A model generated the notes under the pieces. That model saw only the letters and a list, made by a program, of their open reading frames with translations, did no database searches and had not been told where the DNA came from. DNA of 22,791 nt, from assembly GCA_022798855.1 (NCBI GenBank), contig JAAWNI010000010.1:1-22791 (forward strand). Direction: 5' to 3'. The DNA is from Lawsonibacter sp. (GTDB lineage: Bacteria > Bacillota > Clostridia > Oscillospirales > Oscillospiraceae). Below, one piece after another: positions 1 to 7,259 of the stretch. The position numbers and the translations under genes were made by a program. Within the stretch, counting starts at the first letter, position 1. Each line of letters begins with the position of its first letter.

Positions 1-1
1 C

Positions 2-454
2 TACCAGAGCATCGAGAAGTTTCAGGGGATGGCGGCCACCCTCCAGAAAAACGGGGTGGAGTATCAGGACGACTACACCAAGTGGTGCGTCTCCAACGAA
101 GCCCACGACCCCCGCTTTGTCCGCTCCATCGACCAGTTCCTCAAGCGCCTGCCCCAGTGCACCGCCGTGGTCTGCTGCAACTACATGATCTATCGGATGG
201 TGCGGCAGGTGCTGGAGAAGCAGGGGCGGCGGGTGCCGGAGGACTGCTCGCTGGTGTGCTTCGACTACTCCAACGAGGATTGGGAGGAGGAGGGCGTGAC
301 CTGCTCCATCCACCAGGGCCGCAGGATCGGCCGGGAGGTGGCCTCCCGGCTGCTGCGGATGATCCGCAGCCGGGACTGCGACGACTTGGGCTATACCTAT
401 GTCCTGGCCCCGGAGATCTATCTGGGCCGCTCCGTGGGGCCCGCAAAAAAATAG
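2..454 (+). CDS. LacI/GalR-type transcriptional regulator, C-terminal effector domain (5' end outside window)
   Basis: The reading frame is already open at the window edge, so the DNA-binding N-terminus is missing and only about 150 residues are seen. They match the second half of a periplasmic-binding-protein-like effector domain: YQSIEKFQGM near the start resembles the R/F..GF..AL helix, and GRRVPEDCSLVCFDYSNEDW is the typical 'G..vPeDiSlvgFDd' strand-loop of LacI family regulators. The tail LAPEIYLGRSVG corresponds to the usual 'l.p.lv.R.S'. Family members bind DNA as dimers and respond to a sugar or related ligand. The ligand cannot be told from this fragment, and the N-terminal DNA-binding domain could equally be GntR-type, as in AraR-like hybrids. 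A GC-rich hairpin follows directly. Confidence 0.8.
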   Translation, partial: YQSIEKFQGMAATLQKNGVEYQDDYTKWCVSNEAHDPRFVRSIDQFLKRLPQCTAVVCCNYMIYRMVRQVLEKQGRRVPEDCSLVCFDYSNEDWEEEGVTCSIHQGRRIGREVASRLLRMIRSRDCDDLGYTYVLAPEIYLGRSVGPAKK

Positions 455-459
455 ACAGC

Positions 460-485
460 GCGGGCCGCCTGTTTGGGCGGCCCGC
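460..485 (+). terminator. GC-rich hairpin after the LacI-type gene
   Basis: A perfect 10-bp stem (GCGGGCCGCC / GGCGGCCCGC) with a 6-nt loop begins 6 nt after the stop codon. There is no real T-run behind it (TTCACAG), so it is a weak intrinsic terminator or a 3'-end stabilising hairpin. Confidence 0.5.
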
Positions 486-512
486 TTCACAGAGAAGGGA
501 GGAGGAGCGCCT

Positions 513-638
513 ATGCCGCCCCTGAGCATCCTGCTGAAACCGGCTTCCAGCGGCTGCAACCTGCGCTGCGCCTCCTGCTTTTACGCCGACGCCCTCCCCC
601 GGCTGCGCCGCGCGCAGGATCTGCTGAAAGGAAGGTGA
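513..638 (+). pseudogene. Truncated radical-SAM protein, anaerobic sulfatase-maturase-like N-terminus
   Basis: An ATG at 513, 7 nt behind a GGGAGGAGG ribosome binding site (497-505), opens a frame of only 41 codons. The first 28 residues are a recognisable radical-SAM start. LSILLKPASSGCNLRCASCF carries the CxxxCxxC [4Fe-4S]/SAM motif in the style of anaerobic sulfatase-maturating enzymes, which are usually about 370-400 residues long. The frame then runs into LPRLRRAQDLLKGR and stops 4 nt before the next gene, so more than 300 residues are absent. The last residues could be the original C-terminus, which would make this an internal deletion. A full enzyme would install formylglycine in sulfatases; this stump cannot, because the TIM barrel and auxiliary clusters are gone. 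A genuinely small peptide is the alternative, but the intact motif argues for a remnant. Confidence 0.65.
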
Positions 639-642
639 GCCT

Positions 643-1428
643 ATGCTGATATTTTTCCTTGTGGCCCTGGGGGCCAGCGCCGTGGGGGCCGTCTGCGGCA
701 TTGGGGGCGGCGTAATCATCAAGCCGGTGCTGGACCTGCTCCACCTGGAGGCGGTGTCCACCATCAGCTTTTTGTCCGGCTGCACCGTGCTGGCCATGAG
801 CTGCTACTCGGTGGGAAAGTCCCTGCTGGCCGGGGAGAAACGGGTCTCGCTGGATGTGGGGACCCCCCTGGCCGCCGGGGCGGCGGCGGGGGGGCTGCTG
901 GGCAATCAGCTCTTCGCCCTGGCGCGGGAGCTGTCGGACACGCCCGGCCGGGTGGGGGCGGTCCAGGCCGCCTGCCTGGCCGCCGTCACGGTGGGGACCC
1001 TCCTGTACACCCTGAACAAGGCCCGCATCCCCACCCATCAGGTCCGGGGGAAGGGGGCCTGCGCCCTGATCGGCCTGGCGCTGGGCTGTATGTCCAGCTT
1101 TCTGGGCATCGGCGGCGGGCCCATCAATCTGGTGGTGCTGTATTTCTTTTTCAGCATGGATACCAAGACGGCCGCCGCCAACAGCCTGTACATCATCTTT
1201 TTCAGCCAGCTTTGCAGCCTGCTCGCCACCATCCTGACGGGCGCTGTGCCGGAGTTCCGCTGGCCGGTGCTGGCCCTGATGGCGGCGGGGGGGCTGTGCG
1301 GCGGCGTTCTGGGCAGAAAGCTGAACCGAAGGATGAAGGGCGAAGCGGTGGAGCGGCTGTTCATCGCGCTGATGGCGGTAATCATCTGCGTCAGCCTGTT
1401 CAACACCTGGCGCTATTCGGCGGGCTGA
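643..1428 (+). CDS. TSUP (TauE/SafE) family membrane transporter
   Basis: This is a 261-residue integral membrane protein with about eight hydrophobic segments arranged as two homologous halves. Each half begins with a glycine-rich signature: GAVCGIGGGVIIKP (about residues 15-28) and SSFLGIGGGPINLVVL (about 161-176). The duplication, length and motifs are typical of the TSUP (formerly DUF81, TauE/SafE) family, whose characterised members export sulfite, sulfoacetate or related small anions. The start is the ATG 4 nt after the radical-SAM stump, with a GGAAGG-like site overlapping that stump's end, so the two were probably co-transcribed. A sulfatase-maturase fragment beside a possible sulfur-anion exporter hints at a former sulfated-glycan function, but the substrate cannot be read from sequence. 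A strong terminator follows. Confidence 0.85.
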   Translation: MLIFFLVALGASAVGAVCGIGGGVIIKPVLDLLHLEAVSTISFLSGCTVLAMSCYSVGKSLLAGEKRVSLDVGTPLAAGAAAGGLLGNQLFALARELSDTPGRVGAVQAACLAAVTVGTLLYTLNKARIPTHQVRGKGACALIGLALGCMSSFLGIGGGPINLVVLYFFFSMDTKTAAANSLYIIFFSQLCSLLATILTGAVPEFRWPVLALMAAGGLCGGVLGRKLNRRMKGEAVERLFIALMAVIICVSLFNTWRYSAG

Positions 1429-1461
1429 CCGCCGGACCCGGCCGATTACAAATGTATTGAA

Positions 1462-1509
1462 AAAAACCGTCGGAGGGCGCCCGGATTTGGCTCCCCTCCG
1501 ACGGTTTTT
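1462..1509. terminator. Bidirectional intrinsic terminator between convergent genes
   Basis: A perfect 16-bp stem (AAAAACCGTCGGAGGG / CCCTCCGACGGTTTTT) with a 16-nt loop is flanked by A-runs and T-runs, so it can end transcription from both the TSUP gene (plus) and the hybrid kinase gene (minus). Confidence 0.93.
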
Positions 1510-1539
1510 GCTTTGATTGGTTTCTATGGAGTGTCCGGC

Positions 1540-4128
1540 CTACTGGCCGCGCTGGCTTCTCAGCCGGTCCATGGCCTGGAACATCTTTTTGATGTCCACC
1601 GGCTTGGACAGGTGCTCATTCATCCCGGCGTCCATGGCCAGGGCCACATCCTCCTCGAAGGTGTTGGCCGACAGCGCGATGATGGGCACGGACGCCGCGT
1701 CCGGCCGGTCCAGGCCCCGGATGACCCGGGCGGCCTCGTATCCGCTCATGACCGGCATCATCAGGTCCATCAGCACGCAGTCGAAGAACCCCGGGGCGGA
1801 GGACGCGAAGGCGTCCACGGCGGCCTTTCCGTCGTTGGCGGTTGCCACCTCGACCCCCGCCGCTTTCAGCATGAACTCCACGATTTCGCAGTTGATTTCG
1901 TTGTCCTCCACCAGGAGGACCCGCATTCCGGCAACATTATTTGGCAAACTCCGCTCCTCATCCGCAGGCTGAATACCCCGGGCCGAATTCATTCGAATGG
2001 GCAGGGTGATTTCAACTACGCTTCCCCGGCCCAGCTGGCTGTCCACCGTAACGGTCCCTTTCAGCTGGTCGACCAATTTCTTCACAATGGACATGCCCAG
2101 CCCCACGCCCTTGTAGTGGGTCCGCGCGCCCTGGTTCTCCTGGGTAAAGGGCTCAAAAATGTGGGCCTTGAAGTCCTCGCCGATGCCGATGCCGGTATCC
2201 TCCACCACAAAACGGAAGCTGGCCGTCCCGTCCTGGCTGGACAGCTCCTCCGCCCGGACCAGGACGGAGCCCTGGGGCCGGTTATATTTCAGGGCGTTGT
2301 CGATCACGTTCATGAGGATCTGCTTCAAATACAGGGGATTGCCGATGAGCTTGCTGTGCCGCAGGCCAGCCTTCTCCAGCGCCAGCCGGACGCCCGCCTC
2401 CTCCGCCTGGGCGGACAGGACCGCGACGCAGTTTTCCAGAACCTCGTGGAGGTCGAAGGGCTCCTCCGCGGCGGCGGGCCGGCCGCTTTCCAGCCGGCTC
2501 ACCTGGAGCACGTCGTCAACCAGGGACAGCAGGTGTTCCGCCGACACCTTGATTTTTTCCCGGCAGTCCCTCTGCCGCTCCGGGTCGTCCTGGGTCCTCT
2601 CCTGGATGGCCAGCATGCCCATGATCCCGTTGATGGGGGTGCGCAGGTCGTGGGACATGTGGGAGAGGAATTCGCTCTTGGCGGAGTTGGCCTGCCGGAC
2701 CTTCTCCAGCAGCTCCATGATGGCCTGCTCCTGCCGCTTCCGGGTCACCATCGTCTCTGTGATGTCCTGGTGGTAGCCGTTCAGGCAGACCCCGGGCTTT
2801 TGAAAGGCTTTGTCCGGCACGCCGCCGCAGCGGACATAGATTTTGCCCTGCTTGGGGTGGTTCCAGGGGTAGATGACCTCGGCGCGGCCGGTGGCCAGTA
2901 TCTCCCGCACCGCCTCCTGCACCATGTCCACATAGTCCGGCTCAATGCACGAGAACCAGTGCCGGTAGCAGTCCTCGGGCTGGATGTCATCGGGCACCCC
3001 CAGCAGGATGCGCATGGTCCGGTCGGCGTACATCCTGGGCGGACAGCCGTCCTCCAGCTCGATGGTCCAGATGCCGGTCCTGGCCCCCTCCAGAATGTCC
3101 TCCAGGCTCCGCCTGGCTTCCAGCTTGTATTTCTCCTCCTGCTCTACCACCGCGTTCACGTCCCGCAGGGCGAATATGACATGGTTTTCCTCCCCCGCCC
3201 CCTCCGTGGCGGAAAAGTGGAGCTCCAGATGCTTCAGCCCGGAGCCGCTGTCCTCCACCTGATACCGGACGGAGAACTTTTTCTTGGTCCGGAGCTGGGC
3301 CAGCACGTAGTCCTTTTTCGTCACGGCCCGGAGCCGCTCCCGGTCCCAGGCGGCCACATGCCGGGAGATATACCGCTCCATGGCCGTCTGATAGCCCTCC
3401 TCAAAGCGGACCGCCCCGTCGGCGCCCACCTGGTCGCTGTCGCGGTATATCTCACACTCCCCCGTGTCGAAATTCACCTGATAGATGCCCAGATAGTCCA
3501 CGCTGAGGGCGTGGAGGACATTGTAGCTGCGCTTTTGAAGCTCCCGGAACAGGTTGCGCCGCTTCAGGGAGGACACGATAAAGTAGGCGGCTGTCTGGAG
3601 TATGTTCGAAGTATATTCCATCGACTTCACCGGGGGATTGTCCACGCCGTAAAAGCCAATGATTTTTTTGCCGTCGTAGAGGGGGACCACCACAAGGGAA
3701 TGGATGCCCTGCCGCTTCAAGTTGTCATACTGGAGGGGGTCTGTCTCCCGGATGTTTTCCAAATCCTCAATGACGATGTGCTGGCCGACGCTGAAATTGC
3801 GATACCAGCTGGCGCATACCTCCGGGGGGACGTTTTGAAGATGGTCCTTTTCGGGCGCCACCCCGCCGGCTACCCACTCATAGGTGTTGTCGTCGCAGCC
3901 GGACTCGTTCCGCTCGAAGATGTAGGTCCTCTCTCCGCCCAGCGCCTTTCCCAGGTGCTCCAGCAGCACATCCAGCGACTGGTCCGGAGTTTCTTCCAGC
4001 AGGGCGACGCGGAGGCCCTCGTTGATGACGGCCTCCAGATTCTGAACGCTTTGCATACTGTGCCCATGGCTCCGGCCAGTTGGCCCGCCTCCGTCCGCCC
4101 GCTGAAAAGATTCCCTTGAATGACCCAT
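1540..4128 (-). CDS. Soluble hybrid sensor histidine kinase (GAF-PAS-PAS-HisKA-HATPase-REC)
   Basis: An 862-residue signalling protein. A GAF-like domain spans about residues 28-190 (PLYDGKKIIGFYGVDNP), followed by two PAS-like regions (about 200-328 and 343-458) and a short coiled segment. The HisKA helix has the H-box SEFLSHMSHDLRTPINGIMG with phospho-acceptor His493. The HATPase shows the N-box (NVIDNALKYN, Asn611), DTGIGIG and GVGLGMSIV. A C-terminal receiver has LLVEDNEIN, acceptor Asp788 in MDLMMPVMSGYE, and Lys842 in SKPVD. No membrane segment or signal peptide is visible, so sensing is probably cytoplasmic. The start at 4128 is chosen because GGAGG lies 8 nt upstream and a TATAAT box at 4165-4170 rules out the longer upstream frame. 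No output regulator is adjacent, so the partner is unknown. The GAF domain lacks an obvious cofactor signature. Confidence 0.93.
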   Translation of the reverse strand: MGHSRESFQRADGGGPTGRSHGHSMQSVQNLEAVINEGLRVALLEETPDQSLDVLLEHLGKALGGERTYIFERNESGCDDNTYEWVAGGVAPEKDHLQNVPPEVCASWYRNFSVGQHIVIEDLENIRETDPLQYDNLKRQGIHSLVVVPLYDGKKIIGFYGVDNPPVKSMEYTSNILQTAAYFIVSSLKRRNLFRELQKRSYNVLHALSVDYLGIYQVNFDTGECEIYRDSDQVGADGAVRFEEGYQTAMERYISRHVAAWDRERLRAVTKKDYVLAQLRTKKKFSVRYQVEDSGSGLKHLELHFSATEGAGEENHVIFALRDVNAVVEQEEKYKLEARRSLEDILEGARTGIWTIELEDGCPPRMYADRTMRILLGVPDDIQPEDCYRHWFSCIEPDYVDMVQEAVREILATGRAEVIYPWNHPKQGKIYVRCGGVPDKAFQKPGVCLNGYHQDITETMVTRKRQEQAIMELLEKVRQANSAKSEFLSHMSHDLRTPINGIMGMLAIQERTQDDPERQRDCREKIKVSAEHLLSLVDDVLQVSRLESGRPAAAEEPFDLHEVLENCVAVLSAQAEEAGVRLALEKAGLRHSKLIGNPLYLKQILMNVIDNALKYNRPQGSVLVRAEELSSQDGTASFRFVVEDTGIGIGEDFKAHIFEPFTQENQGARTHYKGVGLGMSIVKKLVDQLKGTVTVDSQLGRGSVVEITLPIRMNSARGIQPADEERSLPNNVAGMRVLLVEDNEINCEIVEFMLKAAGVEVATANDGKAAVDAFASSAPGFFDCVLMDLMMPVMSGYEAARVIRGLDRPDAASVPIIALSANTFEEDVALAMDAGMNEHLSKPVDIKKMFQAMDRLRSQRGQ

Positions 4129-4164
4129 AAACATGCCCTCCATATGGACCGCTTTACTGGTTTT

Positions 4165-4170
4165 ATTATA
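4165..4170 (-). promoter_or_regulatory. Candidate -10 box for the hybrid kinase gene
   Basis: The minus strand reads TATAAT here, about 37 nt before the chosen start codon, leaving a short leader that holds the GGAGG site. No convincing -35 box is seen at the right distance, so the promoter may need an activator or may be weak. The rest of 4171-4464 shows only a 6-bp hairpin (CCGCCG / CGGCGG, 4371-4388). Confidence 0.45.
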
Positions 4171-4464
4171 TAGTAGACACACTTGAAAATCGGTAAAGTT
4201 CGGTGGCCAAAATGCCACAGGGCGGTGTTGCCGTCTTTGGCGGGCGTCAGCCCGCCTGCATCCTCCGCCTTGCCCTGCGCCATTTTTCCTCCCCTCCTTT
4301 TTCCCTCTTCTCAAGTGCGTCGACTATATTAGTAAACTGTCGCTTTTCACACACATAATTTCCATTGCTCCGCCGGGAGAGCGGCGGTTTCTGTGTCATG
4401 ATACCACGTGCCTTCGGCCACGTCAATATGGAGGTTGGGGCGGGGCGTGTTCCCAGGGGAAAGC

Positions 4465-4499
4465 AAAACTGACGCCGCGGCTATCACAGCGCCAGTTTT
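4465..4499 (-). terminator. Intrinsic terminator of the PAS/HATPase gene
   Basis: Read on the minus strand, an 11-bp stem AAAACTGGCGC / GCGTCAGTTTT forms with one G-U pair and ends in TTTTGCTTT. The mismatch pairs only in the minus-strand RNA, which fits a terminator for the gene at 4543-5589. Confidence 0.7.
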
Positions 4500-4542
4500 C
4501 CGCTCGATTTTATTGTGGAAGGGCGGCCGTCCGCCGGCGGGG

Positions 4543-5589
4543 TCAATCCAGCCCCTCCAGGCCGAAGAGGTGGACCGGCAGCACGTCGGACAGCTCCAGC
4601 AGCACCGGGTCCAGGCCGCCGTTGACCTGGCAGCGGGGGGTGCGCAGCGAGGCGCGGCCGTCCAGGGGCCCGGTGGGCAGGGACAGCACCACGGTGGGGG
4701 AGGACTGGCCCCACTCCGTGAGCATGGAGCCCCGGTGGAGGGCGGCGATGTCTCTGGCGACGGACAGGCCCAGCCCCGCCCCCTGGCCGGGCAGGGGGAC
4801 GTCCTCCCCCAGGCCCTCCTGGAACAGGGCGGACAGCTGCTTGGGATTGGGCAGGGGGCCGTTGTTGGACACGGTGGCCAGGGCGCGGCCCTGCTGGCGG
4901 CGGAGGGTGAGCACCACCCGCCCCTCGCCCACCGCCTGGGCGGCGTTGGAGATCAGCCCCAGCAGCAGCCGCTGGAGCAGGGGTGGGCTGCCCGGGATGA
5001 GAAGGCCCCGCTCCGTGCTCTCGTAGTCCAGGGTGACCCCCGCCTCCCGCAGGAGGGGGTAGGCCTGGTCCACCAGGTGGCGGCACAGCCCATCCAGGTC
5101 CATGGTGGCCAGCCGCAGGCCGGCCAGCTCGCCGGCGGAGGACCGGTAGAGGTAGTCCAGATTGTCCATCAGGCGCAGCAGCCGGTGGAAGCTCTTTCCA
5201 AAGGCGTCCGCGGACAGCTCCTCCTTGGCGTCGCCGGTGGCGGGGCCTACCTCCGCCAGGATCTCCCCCAGGAAGGTGCGCATCTGGCGCAGCGTTCCGC
5301 CCAGCTGCCGGCCGGTAAGGGCGGTCTGGGGGGCGGGGCGGAAGAGAATGGTTTGTTTTCCGTCCTTGCTGGCGCAGCTGTAGGTGTAGCGGGAGGCGCC
5401 GGACATGAAAATGCCCGCCCCCATGGTCCCGCCCCGGGGGAGCACCACCTCCTCGGGCAGGGGCCTGCCTGGTTCCAGCTGCGACAGATAGTGGGCAGCC
5501 ATGGTGTTAGCCGCTGTTACCATCCCGTCCTGTACTTGGACGATCCCTTCGGGGAAGGTATCCAGCAGAGCCTGTATTGATTCTTGCAT
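4543..5589 (-). CDS. PAS/HATPase sensor-kinase-like protein lacking a recognisable H-box
   Basis: A 348-residue protein with an N-terminal PAS-like segment (about residues 1-85), a helical region (about 93-165) and a C-terminal HATPase domain (about 195-305). ATP-binding elements are visible: the N-box LLLGLISNAAQAV (Asn215) and a G2 box GQGAGLGLSVARDIA. The usual DxGxG of the G1 box is replaced by SNNGPLPNP. The helical region where HisKA should lie (LGGTLRQMRTFLGEIL, then FHRLLRLMDNLDYLYR) contains no H-E/D-x-x-x-P motif. It may therefore be an ATPase, a regulator of another kinase, or a kinase with an unusual acceptor. The start has GAGGAG 5 nt upstream. The promoter region carries two Spo0A-like boxes, suggesting sporulation-related control. 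There is no membrane segment. The last 40 residues match no domain I recognise. Confidence 0.78.
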   Translation of the reverse strand: MQESIQALLDTFPEGIVQVQDGMVTAANTMAAHYLSQLEPGRPLPEEVVLPRGGTMGAGIFMSGASRYTYSCASKDGKQTILFRPAPQTALTGRQLGGTLRQMRTFLGEILAEVGPATGDAKEELSADAFGKSFHRLLRLMDNLDYLYRSSAGELAGLRLATMDLDGLCRHLVDQAYPLLREAGVTLDYESTERGLLIPGSPPLLQRLLLGLISNAAQAVGEGRVVLTLRRQQGRALATVSNNGPLPNPKQLSALFQEGLGEDVPLPGQGAGLGLSVARDIAALHRGSMLTEWGQSSPTVVLSLPTGPLDGRASLRTPRCQVNGGLDPVLLELSDVLPVHLFGLEGLD

Positions 5590-5602
5590 AAAAACTCCTC
5601 AC

Positions 5603-5624
5603 TGGCGGAGTGGCCCGTCCGCCA
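5603..5624 (-). other. Hairpin immediately upstream of the ribosome binding site
   Basis: A perfect 7-bp inverted repeat (TGGCGGA / TCCGCCA, 8-nt loop) lies 2 nt upstream of the GAGGAG site of the PAS/HATPase gene. It may modulate translation or be incidental. Confidence 0.35.
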
Positions 5625-5701
5625 CAAAAATAGGGGAAGCCAATTGTTCGCGCCGCTGTTGGTATAGCTTGTGTTGAGTTTGAAAAGAAAACACAGGCAA
5701 C

Positions 5702-5730
5702 AGTATATCAAAATTTCTCCTTTCAAACAA
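5702..5730 (-). promoter_or_regulatory. Predicted promoter of the PAS/HATPase gene
   Basis: The minus strand has TTGTTT (5730-5725), a 17-nt spacer and TATACT (5707-5702), a good -10 with a weak -35. A weak -35 with regulator boxes directly upstream is typical of activated promoters. The leader is about 100 nt. Confidence 0.6.
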
Positions 5731-5737
5731 TAGAAAA

Positions 5738-5754
5738 TGTCGAGAAATGTCGAA
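5738..5754 (+). promoter_or_regulatory. Tandem Spo0A-like boxes (TGTCGAG, TGTCGAA)
   Basis: TGTCGAG at 5738-5744 and TGTCGAA at 5748-5754 are direct repeats offset by exactly 10 bp, so they lie on one face of the helix. They end 8 nt from the -35 element of the minus-strand promoter. TGTCGAA is the core of the known Spo0A binding site. Single copies occur by chance in a window this size; the phased pair at a promoter is what makes this credible. Confidence 0.55.
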
Positions 5755-5766
5755 AAAAGCATAATT

Positions 5767-5800
5767 CCGCCCGGAGGCCCTGCGGAGGGCTTCCGGGCGG
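5767..5800. other. Strong GC-rich hairpin in a divergent promoter region
   Basis: A 15-bp stem (left arm CCGCCCGGAGGCCCT, right arm AGGGCTTCCGGGCGG, one G-T pair) with a GCGG loop. On the minus strand an interrupted T-rich stretch (AATTATGCTTTTTT) follows, so it could stop minus-strand transcripts. It sits between two outward-facing genes, where no terminator is needed for a known transcript. Confidence 0.6.
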
Positions 5801-5891
5801 AGGAAACGCTCTTGTTTCTATAGTGAATTTTCAGGTATTTTTTTCTTGAAATCTATGAAAAAATACACTAGGAAAATGAGAGAAATCGGGG

Positions 5892-5929
5892 TATAATATG
5901 GAAGCTACCAAAACTGCGGGGGAGCCCGC
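5892..5929 (+). promoter_or_regulatory. gap promoter -10 element and leader hairpin
   Basis: TATAAT at 5892-5897 is a consensus -10 element, but no good -35 is found 16-18 nt upstream (AGGAAA-like). A small hairpin GCGGG / CCCGC (5916-5929) lies in the short leader and could stabilise the transcript's 5' end. Confidence 0.5.
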
Positions 5930-5960
5930 GGATATTTGATAATAAAAGGAGTTATGCAAC

Positions 5961-6971
5961 ATGAGCATCAAAGTTGGCATCAATGGTTTTGGCCGCATCG
6001 GCCGCATGGTGTTCCGCGCAAGCCTGAATCACCCTGAGATCGAGATCGTGGGAATCAACGACCTCTGCCCCGCCGACTACCTCGCTTATATGCTGAAGTA
6101 TGATACTATGCATGGCCAGTGCCCCGCTGAGATCAGCCACACCGAGAACGCCATCATCGTCAATGGCAAGGAGATCCCCATCTCCGCCGAGCGCAGCCCC
6201 GCCGACCTGCCCTGGGCCAAGCTGGGCGCTGAGTACGTCGTGGAGTCCACCGGCCTGTTCCTGACCCAGGAGAAGGCCCAGGGCCACCTGGACGCCGGCG
6301 CCAAGAAGGTCGTCATGTCCGCCCCCTCCAAGGACAGCACCCCCATGTTCGTCTGCGGCGTCAACCTGGACAAGTACACCCCCGACATGAACTTTGTCTC
6401 CAACGCCTCCTGCACCACCAACTGCCTGGCCCCCATCGCCAAGGTGCTGAACGACAACTGGGGCATCACCGACGGCCTGATGACCACCGTCCACTCCACC
6501 ACCGCCACCCAGAAGACCGTTGACGGCCCCTCCCTGAAGGACTGGCGCGGCGGCCGCGCCGCCGCCGGCAACATCATCCCCTCCTCCACCGGCGCCGCCA
6601 AGGCCGTGGGCAAGGTCATCCCCGAGCTGAACGGCAAGCTGACTGGCATGTCCATGCGCGTGCCCACCCTGGACGTGTCCGTGGTGGACCTGACCGTCAA
6701 CCTGGCCAAGCCCGCCAAGTATGAGGAGATCTGCGCCGCCATGAAGGCCGCCTCCGAGGGCGAGCTGAAGGGCATCCTGGGCTACACCGACGAGGCCGTC
6801 GTGTCCTCCGACTTCCTGGGCGACACCCGCACCTCCATCTTTGACGCCGACGCCGGCATCGCCCTGACCGATACCTTTGTCAAGGTCGTCTCCTGGTACG
6901 ATAACGAGATCGGCTACTCCAACAAGGTCCTGGAGCTCATTGAGCACATGTACAAGGTGGACCACAAGTAA
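5961..6971 (+). CDS. gap: Type I glyceraldehyde-3-phosphate dehydrogenase (NAD+)
   Basis: This 336-residue enzyme oxidises glyceraldehyde-3-phosphate to 1,3-bisphosphoglycerate in cytosolic glycolysis. The N-terminal Rossmann motif VGINGFGRIGRMVFRA is intact, and Asp34 in GINDL points to NAD+ preference. The catalytic segment SNASCTTNCLAP places the nucleophile at Cys151, with the partner His178 in TTVHSTTATQ. The C-terminus WYDNEIGYSNKVLELI is standard and the length is normal for the family. The start has AAAGGAG 9 nt upstream. Codons are strongly biased to C-ending forms (GCC, ACC, AAC, ATC) compared with the neighbours, as expected for a highly expressed gene. It is a single-gene unit with its own promoter and terminator, not followed by pgk or tpi. 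It takes the product released by the KDPG pathway encoded further along. Confidence 0.98.
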   Translation: MSIKVGINGFGRIGRMVFRASLNHPEIEIVGINDLCPADYLAYMLKYDTMHGQCPAEISHTENAIIVNGKEIPISAERSPADLPWAKLGAEYVVESTGLFLTQEKAQGHLDAGAKKVVMSAPSKDSTPMFVCGVNLDKYTPDMNFVSNASCTTNCLAPIAKVLNDNWGITDGLMTTVHSTTATQKTVDGPSLKDWRGGRAAAGNIIPSSTGAAKAVGKVIPELNGKLTGMSMRVPTLDVSVVDLTVNLAKPAKYEEICAAMKAASEGELKGILGYTDEAVVSSDFLGDTRTSIFDADAGIALTDTFVKVVSWYDNEIGYSNKVLELIEHMYKVDHK

Positions 6972-6988
6972 TTTATCTCCTCCCTTCC

Positions 6989-7012
6989 AGAGCGCCGCGA
7001 AAGCGGCGCTCT
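6989..7012 (+). terminator. Hairpin terminator after gap
   Basis: A perfect 10-bp stem AGAGCGCCGC / GCGGCGCTCT with a GAAA tetraloop lies 17 nt after the stop. The tail TAGCTTGTTG is only moderately T-rich. Confidence 0.75.
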
Positions 7013-7030
7013 TAGCTTGTTGCGCTCTAT

Positions 7031-7224
7031 CGTCGGCTCCCTCTTTGAGGGCCGACTCCCCCTGTCAGGGTGAGATGTCGCAAAGCGACAGAGGGGGTAG
7101 GGATGCTGGCACCGCCGCAGGCGGTGGCTGAGGGAGTAAGACAGCGGTTTATACAACCTTTCTTCATCGAAACTCCCCCCGCCACGGCTGCGCCGTGCCA
7201 CCCCCCTCCAGGAGGGGGGCTTTC
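7031..7224. repeat. Composite GC-rich palindromic intergenic element
   Basis: About 190 bp with no credible gene is built from successive hairpins: TCGG(CT)CCCTC / GAGGGCCGA, TGTCGC / GCGACA, CACCGCC / GGCGGTG, CACGGC / GCCGTG and CCCCCCTCC / GGAGGGGGG, the last followed by CTTTCTT. Such modular palindromes are a habit of Oscillospiraceae intergenic DNA, so a multicopy non-autonomous element is likely. Only one copy of this type is in the window, so copy number is inferred. Confidence 0.55.
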
Positions 7225-7259
7225 TTGCTGCCTGCGACTCAACGACACAATAATAGCAG

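Noticed and set aside
1513..4119. 868-codon plus-strand open frame opposite the hybrid kinase
   Set aside because: It is the antisense shadow of a high-GC gene; its sequence is low-complexity and His/Gly/Val/Leu-rich, while the minus strand shows ordered kinase domains.
5590..5762. 81-codon minus-strand ORF upstream of the PAS/HATPase gene
   Set aside because: It runs out of frame into that gene, covers the predicted promoter and leader, and has no ribosome binding site or recognisable sequence.
5952..6965. 337-codon minus-strand frame opposite gap
   Set aside because: It mirrors the gap gene almost exactly and is Gly/Val/His-rich, caused by the strong C-ending codon bias of gap.
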